A stretch of DNA of 44,784 nucleotides from Nostocales cyanobacterium LEGE 12452 (GTDB taxonomy: Bacteria > Cyanobacteriota > Cyanobacteriia > Cyanobacteriales > Nostocaceae): assembly GCA_015206945.1 (NCBI GenBank), contig JADEXV010000031.1, forward strand, positions 1 through 44,784. Reading direction: 5' to 3'. Under the pieces are notes generated by a model. The model was not told the origin of the DNA. It saw nothing but the letters and a program-made list of their open reading frames with translations, and searched no databases. Of this stretch, positions 16,181-23,576 are shown piece after piece. Made by a program: the position numbers and the translations under genes. Within the stretch, counting starts at the first letter, position 1. Each line of letters starts with the position of its first letter.

Positions 16181-17905
16181 GTGGGTCAGTATCAACCTGC
16201 TCAACTAAAACTCTATAATCCAGATGCGATCGCTCGCTACTATAGTTACCGTCCTTGGCTAGCCTGGGGGCGAGTGCTGAGAATTATCTCCTCTTTTGCA
16301 GGATTTATATTCGGTCTGAAGTGGGACGAGTGGCAAGATAAAGTTGAGCAGAACAAGGGTAAACGAGCGATCCAGTTGCGAGAACTGCTCACCCGCCTCG
16401 GCCCAACTTTTATTAAAGTTGGTCAAGCCCTCTCCACCAGACCTGACCTGATACGCAAAGATTTTTTAGAAGAACTGATAAAGTTACAAGACCAGTTACC
16501 ACCTTTCGATAATGCGATCGCTTACCAGATTATCGAAAGTGAACTAGGCCGTCCAATTCACGAAAGTTTTAGCGAACTGTCACCTCACCCAGTCGCTGCT
16601 GCTAGCTTGGGTCAAGTGTACCGGGGTCGTTTGGTTAGCGGTGAAGAAGTCGCCGTGAAGGTGCAACGCCCCAACTTACACCCGGTGATTACACGCGACC
16701 TATATTTGATGCGTTGGGCAGCAGGTTGGCTAGCTCCTTGGTTGCCTTTAAATCTCGGCCACGATCTCACTTTAATTGTGGACGAGTTTGGCACGAAGTT
16801 ATTTGAAGAAATTGACTATATTAATGAAGGCCGCAACGCCGAGAAATTTGCTAGCAACTTCCACAATGACCCACAAGTAAAAGTTCCAGGAATTTATTGG
16901 CGTTATACCAATACCCACGTTCTAACCCTGGAATGGATTGACGGCTTCAAGCTGACGGATACTCAACGCATCCGCGAAGCAGGTGTAGACCCAGAAGCGA
17001 TTATCCAAATTGGTGTTACATCAGGATTGCAACAGCTTTTAGAATATGGTTTCTTCCATGCTGACCCGCATCCCGGCAATTTGTTTGCTGTACCTGATGG
17101 TCGTATGGCTTATATTGACTTCGGCATGATGGATCAGTTGGAAGAAAGCACCAAAGAAACACTGGTCGATGCGCTAGTGCATTTGGTGAATAAAGACTAT
17201 ACCGACTTAGCCGAAGACTTTGTAAAATTAGGGTTTCTGACTCCAGATACGAATATTTGCCCGATAGTGCCAGCATTAGAAGCGGTGCTAGGAAACGCTA
17301 TTGGCAAAAATGTCAAAGATTTTAACTTCAAAACTATTACCGATGAATTTTCGGAACTGATGTACGAATATCCTTTCCGAGTTCCGGCAAAGTTTGCTTT
17401 GATTATTCGTTCTCTAGTTACCCAAGAAGGTATTGCCCTTAGCCTTAACCCCGATTTCAAAATTGTGGAAGTGGGTTATCCCTATATAGCGCGGCGGTTG
17501 CTGACAGGAGAATCGCCAGAATTACGCCGACGATTATTGAATGTGTTGTTCAAAGATGGTAAATTTCAGTGGCAGCGGTTAGAGAATTTGATTGCGATCG
17601 CTCGTACCGATAACAACTTTGATGTATTGCCCACAGCGCAGATGGGGTTCCAATACTTAATATCGGAAGAAGGCAAGTTTCTAAGGCGACAGTTGGTGCT
17701 TGCTCTCACCGAAGATGACCGCCTGCACACCGAAGATGTCCAACGCCTGTGGAACCTGGTTAAAGATGACTTAAAACCGGATCGTTTATTAAATGTAGCG
17801 ATCGGGATTTTAACAGAGTTATCCAGAGAGGGGGCAGCCGCTATACTGCCAAAAGCGACATTACTTGGGTCTTTTGCTGAGAAACAGTCAACAAATAAAA
17901 AGTAA
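16181..17905 (+). CDS. ABC1/UbiB/AarF atypical kinase-like protein, 574 aa
   Basis: The ADCK/UbiB family signatures are present: KVGQ (K79-Q82, in TFIKVGQALSTRPDL), the Ala-rich loop AAASLGQVYRG, the kinase lysine in VAVKVQRP, HADPHPGNLF in the catalytic loop and YIDFG as the DFG equivalent. Family members are ATP-binding and support quinone or prenyl-lipid metabolism; cyanobacterial members are linked by homology to plastoquinone/tocopherol metabolism in plastids. The start is GTG 16181 (MGQYQPAQLKLYNPD), with AGAGG upstream; no in-frame ATG is nearby. A small membrane-protein gene follows 26 bp later, probably cotranscribed. The exact substrate is unknown. Confidence 0.9.
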   Translation: MGQYQPAQLKLYNPDAIARYYSYRPWLAWGRVLRIISSFAGFIFGLKWDEWQDKVEQNKGKRAIQLRELLTRLGPTFIKVGQALSTRPDLIRKDFLEELIKLQDQLPPFDNAIAYQIIESELGRPIHESFSELSPHPVAAASLGQVYRGRLVSGEEVAVKVQRPNLHPVITRDLYLMRWAAGWLAPWLPLNLGHDLTLIVDEFGTKLFEEIDYINEGRNAEKFASNFHNDPQVKVPGIYWRYTNTHVLTLEWIDGFKLTDTQRIREAGVDPEAIIQIGVTSGLQQLLEYGFFHADPHPGNLFAVPDGRMAYIDFGMMDQLEESTKETLVDALVHLVNKDYTDLAEDFVKLGFLTPDTNICPIVPALEAVLGNAIGKNVKDFNFKTITDEFSELMYEYPFRVPAKFALIIRSLVTQEGIALSLNPDFKIVEVGYPYIARRLLTGESPELRRRLLNVLFKDGKFQWQRLENLIAIARTDNNFDVLPTAQMGFQYLISEEGKFLRRQLVLALTEDDRLHTEDVQRLWNLVKDDLKPDRLLNVAIGILTELSREGAAAILPKATLLGSFAEKQSTNKK

Positions 17906-17931
17906 AAAATCTTTATAAATTAGGAGTTTTC

Positions 17932-18306
17932 ATGTATTATTTTCCTGAGCAACCGCCTTACTTTCTCTTAATTGTTGGCTTTTTAATAGCATTAACATCT
18001 GGTTTGGCATTATCTGGCACTTTGAAAGTAATTGTGCAGAACTGGCCAAGCGAACGAGCAGAAAATACTCAGCCACGTTCCTCACTGAAACAATTACTCG
18101 TACCATTTATCGGCATAACAGGCGGTACTTGTTTATTTATGTCTTCAGGCTTAGAGATATTTGGCTTTCCCTCATCCTTGGCTTTAGGAGTCGGTCTACC
18201 AATTAGTCTGTTTACTTGCTTATTAGTTTGGTTGCAGTTGGGAAGTATGATGACTTTTATAGAACGTGAAGGTATGCAATCTTTAGATTTAGATTCTTTT
18301 TCTTAG
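17932..18306 (+). CDS. Conserved-type small membrane protein of unknown function, 124 aa
   Basis: Three hydrophobic segments are visible, at about residues 10-30, 55-74 and 82-103, separated by a polar loop (WPSERAENTQPRSS) and ending in an acidic tail. TTAGGAG stands a few bases before the ATG. I recognise no motif. It lies 26 bp after the ABC1 kinase-like gene and is followed by a bidirectional hairpin, so the two genes form a unit and it may act with the kinase-like protein in the membrane. Confidence 0.7.
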   Translation: MYYFPEQPPYFLLIVGFLIALTSGLALSGTLKVIVQNWPSERAENTQPRSSLKQLLVPFIGITGGTCLFMSSGLEIFGFPSSLALGVGLPISLFTCLLVWLQLGSMMTFIEREGMQSLDLDSFS

Positions 18307-18331
18307 GAAAGACTAGAAAATTAATAATTTA

Positions 18332-18364
18332 ACATTCAAGAGAGCCTGAAACTCTCTTGAATGT
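18332..18364. terminator. Bidirectional hairpin between convergent genes
   Basis: Perfect 13-bp stem ACATTCAAGAGAG / CTCTCTTGAATGT with a seven-base loop. It is placed 26 bp after the stop of the plus-strand gene and directly abuts the stop codon of the minus-strand glycosyltransferase. There is no strong T-run, but the position fits a shared terminator. Confidence 0.7.
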
Positions 18365-19393
18365 CTATTGAGCAATTCTATGCTTGAAGTTGCGATACTT
18401 CAGCTTAATATTGTTCATTCTTTGCTGAATAAAGCTACTAGTGGATTTTTGCAGAAGTGTTAACTTGCTGGGGCGCTTAAAGTTTTGAGGACGTTTTTCA
18501 GGTGATTTTAAATAGCGATAATGTAAGAATACATCGCGGTAAGCAATATCAACATCTTCTCCCCCACAAAGCCTCGTAAAAGCTGAAGAAGATACACTCA
18601 TATAGTGTAAGTATGTCAATTTTTGCCCTTGGTCGTAAAGAATATTATCTACAACATCAAATTTAGAAGTCCAATGGCAACCTGTTGCTTTACCGTGATA
18701 AGCGTAATTGTAGTAAGAAATTCCACTACGTAAAACTAAATAGTTGAGAACTGTTTGATCGGAATCTGCCCATGCCAGTGCATCCGCTTCACCTGCTTCT
18801 AAGTTTGCTAGTAGATTTGCTAACTTAGCATCGTCAAAAACACCTTTTTTAGAAGCAAACCAACCAGAACAAAAAATTTGATTCCTAATATCTTCTATCG
18901 GAAAAATTTCACCAAGCTTATCTTCTGTCCAGTTGAAAATATAATTCAAATCGGATCTATATTGAAAGTCATTTGTAATCCAATCATATTCATCCAACTT
19001 TTGATAAACATCATCGAGTGATTTCATCAACAAGGTATCTCCATCAAAGAAAATATACTTGTCAAATGGGCCATCTAGACAGCAGAGTTTTCGATGTCTT
19101 TCTATGCGATAATTATCTGGCAAACCATATTCTCGCCATAGCTTTAATGCCCTTGGGTGAGCTTTCCAGATCCGAGAGCCAAAGTCCTCCCAGTAGGCTA
19201 TGGAATCAGAATTTTCAAATAAAGTAACATAATCTCTAGATGCAATTTCTGCCTTTACTTTCTCTAGCTGGTCATTATATGGAATTACACAAACAGGAAT
19301 TTTTCTACCAGCATTAGCTTCTATGCTGTTGAGCAAAGCAACTAGTTGGTCATAGACAACATCATTCGCTAAGGTGTAAATACCATCAATCAT
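18365..19393 (-). CDS. DxD glycosyltransferase, paralogue A of three, 342 aa
   Basis: A GT-A fold nucleotide-sugar transferase resembling the GT8-like group. It opens with GIYTLANDVVYDQLVALLNSI, has the metal/nucleotide-sugar motif D-G-D in YIFFDGDTLLMKSL, and later FCSGWFASKKGVF, SDQTVLNYLVL and YDQGQKLTYLHY. The start at 19393 is chosen over 19429 because AGGAG lies 8-9 bases upstream and this start fits the N-termini of the two upstream paralogues without overlapping the preceding gene. It is the last gene of the minus-strand glycan cluster. The sugar and acceptor are unknown. It is most like paralogue C (20304-21284). Confidence 0.82.
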   Translation of the reverse strand: MIDGIYTLANDVVYDQLVALLNSIEANAGRKIPVCVIPYNDQLEKVKAEIASRDYVTLFENSDSIAYWEDFGSRIWKAHPRALKLWREYGLPDNYRIERHRKLCCLDGPFDKYIFFDGDTLLMKSLDDVYQKLDEYDWITNDFQYRSDLNYIFNWTEDKLGEIFPIEDIRNQIFCSGWFASKKGVFDDAKLANLLANLEAGEADALAWADSDQTVLNYLVLRSGISYYNYAYHGKATGCHWTSKFDVVDNILYDQGQKLTYLHYMSVSSSAFTRLCGGEDVDIAYRDVFLHYRYLKSPEKRPQNFKRPSKLTLLQKSTSSFIQQRMNNIKLKYRNFKHRIAQ

Positions 19394-19409
19394 TGGGATA
19401 CTCCTAATA

Positions 19410-20300
19410 TTAAGTACGCGCAGAAACAAAAGGAAATAAACGGCGAGTTAGTTTGGGAATGAAGGCAAATTTACCCTCATGCAAATAACGATAGTGTTCC
19501 CACAATTGCCAATAGGGACTACCAGTTTTCATCCGTGTACCAGCCCAGTGGAGATATTTGAGTCGTTGTCCTCGGTCATAGAGGGCGTAATCTTGCTGTT
19601 GGAAATTTCGCGAACCGGCCCAACTACCAGGCCCTCCCCCAGGAATTTTAACGAGATTTCCACGTTTAGAAATTAGTTTGAGAACAAGGTAATTTAGAAT
19701 TGGTTGGTCTGTAACTCCTTCAGAAAAATCGAAATATTCGCGATGTGCAGCACACTCACGCAAAGCTTCATCCATTTGTTGTTCGGTAATAACTCCTTTT
19801 CTCGAAGCCCAAAAACCGCTGTTGAAAACATCTTGAAGTTGGGTATCGGAAAAAATTTGTTGATCTTTCACAAATTGGGAAAAAATATTTCGCAGCTTTT
19901 CATTAGCATGATGGTAATCACAGCAGAAGAAATCGACTTCTGAAAGTTTGTCTAAATTGTCGGCAATTTTTTCAAAAACGACAATATCCGTATCAATATA
20001 AATAAATTCATCTAAAGGCCCAAACCACGCCACCAGTTTTCGCATTTTGTTGGGTAAGGCGAGGAAATCTCGGTCAAAAATTTCTCCAATACGTTTGGTA
20101 AAGGTATCAATAAGTTCTAAATCTGGGAAAATTTGGACGTTGTGTAAGGTAGCAAGCTGTTCTGCGACCTTGTGGTAATTTTCATTAAAAGGTATGAGAT
20201 AAATGGTAACTTCTGGGTCATAGTAACGAATGCTATTGAGTAAAGCAATAGCATTATCGATAACGCGGTCATTGGCAACTATATAAATGCCCCTACTCAT
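19410..20300 (-). CDS. DxD glycosyltransferase, paralogue B of three, 296 aa
   Basis: Same fold and layout as its two neighbours: GIYIVANDRVIDNAIALLNSI at the N-terminus, D-T-D in YIDTDIVVFEKI, FNSGFWASRKGVI, TDQPILNYLVL and YDRGQRLKYLHWAG. It is shorter and more divergent than A and C, with a Gly-rich insertion (PGGGPGSWAG). It begins 3 bp after the stop of paralogue C and ends 16 bp before the start of A, so the three are surely cotranscribed. Specificity is unknown. Confidence 0.82.
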   Translation of the reverse strand: MSRGIYIVANDRVIDNAIALLNSIRYYDPEVTIYLIPFNENYHKVAEQLATLHNVQIFPDLELIDTFTKRIGEIFDRDFLALPNKMRKLVAWFGPLDEFIYIDTDIVVFEKIADNLDKLSEVDFFCCDYHHANEKLRNIFSQFVKDQQIFSDTQLQDVFNSGFWASRKGVITEQQMDEALRECAAHREYFDFSEGVTDQPILNYLVLKLISKRGNLVKIPGGGPGSWAGSRNFQQQDYALYDRGQRLKYLHWAGTRMKTGSPYWQLWEHYRYLHEGKFAFIPKLTRRLFPFVSART

Positions 20301-20303
20301 AAA

Positions 20304-21284
20304 TTATCCTTGGTTAATTAACTTAAGTTTTTGCAAAGCTCTGGTAAGTAAATTTGGTGCTGGAGCGTCATTATAATTTTTAGGAGGATTGGTAAATACT
20401 GGACGCTTTTCTGGTTCGTGTAAGTAACGATAATAAAGAAATAAATCTCGATAGGGAAACTGAATATTTTCTCCAGCACAGACTGCTTGATTGATATTAG
20501 GAGGAATTCCAATGTAATGGAGATAAGTTAGTTGATTACCGCGATCGTAAAGAATATGTTCTCGTTCCTCGAAGTGTTTAGAGCTAGCAGAACATCCTGT
20601 TTTTTCATGATCTGGCAATTTGCGAGCAAAGTTATAAATAGAAAGATTAGACCTCATTACCATGTAGTTGATTAATGGTTGTTCGCCAGCACCGGCATAC
20701 AAAATTTCTGACTCACCATTTTGTAAATGTGATATTAGCCAATCTCTTTTTTCTGAGTCAAATAGCCCTTTCTTTGCTCCATAAAAGCCTGAGCAAAATA
20801 TTTCAGAATCAATGCGTTTTTGCTCAAAAACTTTTAGTAATTTAGGAGAATTAACATTATATATTTTACTTACGTCTGTAAATTGGAAATCGTACACAAC
20901 AAAATCATAACTATCTAGCTTTTCAAACACTCCTGCAAGTGACTTCATTACCAAGGTGTCTGCATCTAAATAGATAAACTTCTCAAATGGCCCATCAAAA
21001 GCGCAAAAACGACGATGAGCGCCATAAAGACGAGATTTACTCCGATTCAATCTTTCTGGGGCTGCTGCCAGCATAAATTGATCCCAGCGGTTGATTGATT
21101 CTTGGTCGTCGTAAAGAAATACATTCGGGCGTTTAGCTATTTCGTCAGCAATCCGTTGTGTCCGATCGTCGAAAGGATAGATACAAACGGGAGTTTCTGG
21201 CCCTAAGATAAGATCAATACTGTTGAGCAAAGCCACCAGTTGATCGAAAACATAATCATTGCCAAGGGTACAAATACCATTCAT
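20304..21284 (-). CDS. DxD glycosyltransferase, paralogue C of three, 326 aa
   Basis: GICTLGNDYVFDQLVALLNSI opens the protein. The D-A-D motif is in YLDADTLVMKSLAGVF, followed by FCSGFYGAKKGLF, GEQPLINYMVM and YDRGNQLTYLHYIG. It shares with paralogue A the MKSL motif after DxD and a final segment FPYRDLFLYYRYL-HEPEKRP (A: YRDVFLHYRYLKSPEKRP), so A and C are the closer pair. It follows the GT10-like gene by 3 bp. Sugar and acceptor are unknown. Confidence 0.82.
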   Translation of the reverse strand: MNGICTLGNDYVFDQLVALLNSIDLILGPETPVCIYPFDDRTQRIADEIAKRPNVFLYDDQESINRWDQFMLAAAPERLNRSKSRLYGAHRRFCAFDGPFEKFIYLDADTLVMKSLAGVFEKLDSYDFVVYDFQFTDVSKIYNVNSPKLLKVFEQKRIDSEIFCSGFYGAKKGLFDSEKRDWLISHLQNGESEILYAGAGEQPLINYMVMRSNLSIYNFARKLPDHEKTGCSASSKHFEEREHILYDRGNQLTYLHYIGIPPNINQAVCAGENIQFPYRDLFLYYRYLHEPEKRPVFTNPPKNYNDAPAPNLLTRALQKLKLINQG

Positions 21285-21287
21285 AAT

Positions 21288-22247
21288 TTATGAGTGTTGA
21301 TCGACAAAGTTTGATAGCCAGTTAAGCAAGTTCAATTTGTGTAAAATGATTTGACGTGCTTCTGCGATCGCATCTTTGGCAGCATACCAAGCATCAGGTG
21401 TAGCTGTCACTTCTTGGATGTACGCAATTCCTTTTTCATCTAAACTGGGCAACCGCAAAAAACTACCCGGTGGCAATAACTTATCAGCAGCCGGGCCACC
21501 ATAATAAATTGGTAAACACCAAGCAAGTAAACTATCCCAAAGTTTCTCACTCACATACCAATTATTATCAGCATAGTTTTCAATTGCCAGATTGTAATAG
21601 TATGGCGCCATACCATACCATTTGTTGTTTAATTCTCCAGAACTGTTCGCCCATTCTGGTAAGTTACGCCCATACAAATCAAATTTCATGCCGCTAGATT
21701 GCAAAGATTGTAAAAAATCTAAACGCTGGCGATGATTGGCTGTGCGGCTAATTCCCGAAGTAATCCAACTACATGGGGCAACTTTTGGGGGTGGTGGCAT
21801 TTCATTTAAATCTTGAAATGAATTTGAGTGATACCAAATAGCAGGCATATAGTCAGGAATAGGAGCAAAATCATCGGGGCCAGAAACGTAGCCGCAATAC
21901 TTCTGGGCTTCTTGATAATTATGATTAGTTATTTTTACAACCTCATCTAAAGGCGGTTCTCTGAGCAAATAAATAATTCGCTCTTTGTTGACACCACGCA
22001 GTAGAGATTCGACATTTACTACTGGTTTTTGCTGCGGTTTACGAAAACTATCTAACCAAGATTTTTGCGGCGATGCTTGAGGAAAATCAAATTGATATAG
22101 CAACATAAAGTCTGGCTTTTGTGCCATTTTCAACATTTGGATGTTGTTCCAAACACCAAAGTAGTGCGGGGTTTGTTGCCATAACCAATCTTTATTTTTA
22201 GCAAGGCCTGAATAGCTGCTAATCATGCCAACAGTTTTAATAGTCAT
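21288..22247 (-). CDS. GT10 fucosyltransferase-like glycosyltransferase, 319 aa
   Basis: Residues 218-251 carry the GT10 donor-binding signature: YNLAIENYADNNWYVSEKLW followed by a hydrophobic segment and LPIYYGG. This corresponds to the FxxxFENS...YVTEK...PVVYG motif of alpha-1,3/4-fucosyltransferases. The preceding region (LYGRN, WYGMAPYYY) also fits. GT10 enzymes use GDP-fucose or related donors and are GT-B fold. No GDP-fucose synthesis gene is in the window. The gene is tightly coupled to the DxD glycosyltransferases (3-bp gap). The family call is firm; the donor is inference. Confidence 0.83.
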   Translation of the reverse strand: MTIKTVGMISSYSGLAKNKDWLWQQTPHYFGVWNNIQMLKMAQKPDFMLLYQFDFPQASPQKSWLDSFRKPQQKPVVNVESLLRGVNKERIIYLLREPPLDEVVKITNHNYQEAQKYCGYVSGPDDFAPIPDYMPAIWYHSNSFQDLNEMPPPPKVAPCSWITSGISRTANHRQRLDFLQSLQSSGMKFDLYGRNLPEWANSSGELNNKWYGMAPYYYNLAIENYADNNWYVSEKLWDSLLAWCLPIYYGGPAADKLLPPGSFLRLPSLDEKGIAYIQEVTATPDAWYAAKDAIAEARQIILHKLNLLNWLSNFVDQHS

Positions 22248-22290
22248 AAATCGTATTTATTCGGTTATTTTTCAGTTAATTTTTGTACTG

Positions 22291-23508
22291 TTATCCTAAA
22301 ATTGGTGGACGCCGATCTTCTTCTACATAGCTTAATATTTTAGTAATTCTATTCTCCCAAGAAAATTGCTGGGCAAAATCTATACTAGCTGCATAACCCT
22401 CTATTTTTCTGGGATAGGTTTCTAAAGTATGTTGAATAGATTGGGCAAGTTTTTGCGGGTTATCTGGTGTACACCAACTGGCAATCAAAGGTGATGTTTT
22501 GAATTCCATTAAAGGTGGAATCTCAGTTGCAACTATAGGAGTGCCAGCAGCCATGTACTGAAAAAACTTAACTGGATTCGTGAAATCTGCTGATTTTCCA
22601 GCGCAGTGAGGATGAACCAAAATATCAGCTGCTTGAAACAAGCTGACTAATCGTTCTCGTGGAAGTATCCAGCCTAAGAATTTAATGTTTTCGACATTTT
22701 TATCTCTGGCTATTTGTTGATATGCTTGTACTTGCGCTTCTGTTCCTCCTGTGATGATAAACTGAATTTCTGGCAACTCTTTAGCAGAATCAATTAAGAG
22801 ATCGACTCCTTTGAAAGGATATAAAGCGCCTGAATAGACAACTAAATGCTTACGTCCATTTATAAGCAATTCTTGCCGCCACGTTTCGGCTTCTTCGGGC
22901 TGTCTGATTAAAAATGATTGATTGAATCCGTTATGTAGCCAAACTACTTTTTCTGGTGGCATTCCATTTTCTATTAGGCTTTGCCGGATGGGTTCTGACT
23001 GAGTTATGGCTATTTTAAAATAGGGACTGTGGATAATTTCCGGCTCAAATTTCCGGTCTTGAAAGTAGTGACGCTCATAGATTGTAGGAACTTTATTTTT
23101 GACTGCGGCTTTAACAAAATTCCAATCTCGCGTGTGGACAACCTTGGTATGAGGTAGAATATGAACTGGTAAATAATATTTGGTTACTACTGTACTGGAG
23201 TTAGTAAATTTACCACCGATTTGATCTATAGGCCAAGGCATTGGCAATGCCGCAATTTTAAGCCTTTCTTGAACATCGTAAAATTCGATAAATTCTTTGC
23301 CGGGCTTTTTGGGCTGATAAGGATAAATTAACGATAGTAGATTAACAGAAGAATTTTTTTTATCTTGATAAATTAAAACTGAGGAGTAGCCTAAGTTAGC
23401 TGCGGCGTTGGCACAAAGAACATCATGAATTTCGTGTGCTGTGTCCGGCTTTAATGATAGTTCTCCGGTGTAAAAAATATATTGATTTTTCTTTGAAGAA
23501 TTTATCAT
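22291..23508 (-). CDS. GT4-type glycosyltransferase, 405 aa
   Basis: A GT-B fold retaining-type glycosyltransferase. The C-terminal nucleotide-sugar domain starts at VVYSGALYPFKGVDLLI and continues with IITGGTE, FLGWILPRERLVSLFQAADILVHP and NPVKFFQYMAAGTPIVAT. In many relatives the residue at Q317 (FFQYMA) is Glu (FEYMA), the usual donor-binding acid; here it is Gln, which might weaken or alter donor binding. The N-terminal domain binds the acceptor, which is not identifiable. It is part of the minus-strand glycan cluster, 68 bp after the ABC exporter gene. Confidence 0.85.
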   Translation of the reverse strand: MINSSKKNQYIFYTGELSLKPDTAHEIHDVLCANAAANLGYSSVLIYQDKKNSSVNLLSLIYPYQPKKPGKEFIEFYDVQERLKIAALPMPWPIDQIGGKFTNSSTVVTKYYLPVHILPHTKVVHTRDWNFVKAAVKNKVPTIYERHYFQDRKFEPEIIHSPYFKIAITQSEPIRQSLIENGMPPEKVVWLHNGFNQSFLIRQPEEAETWRQELLINGRKHLVVYSGALYPFKGVDLLIDSAKELPEIQFIITGGTEAQVQAYQQIARDKNVENIKFLGWILPRERLVSLFQAADILVHPHCAGKSADFTNPVKFFQYMAAGTPIVATEIPPLMEFKTSPLIASWCTPDNPQKLAQSIQHTLETYPRKIEGYAASIDFAQQFSWENRITKILSYVEEDRRPPILG

Positions 23509-23576
23509 TTTTTTTGGGGATGATAGGTTTTTAAAGATTGTGGTATAAGTATTTTTGTTCCTGACATTAACTAAAA

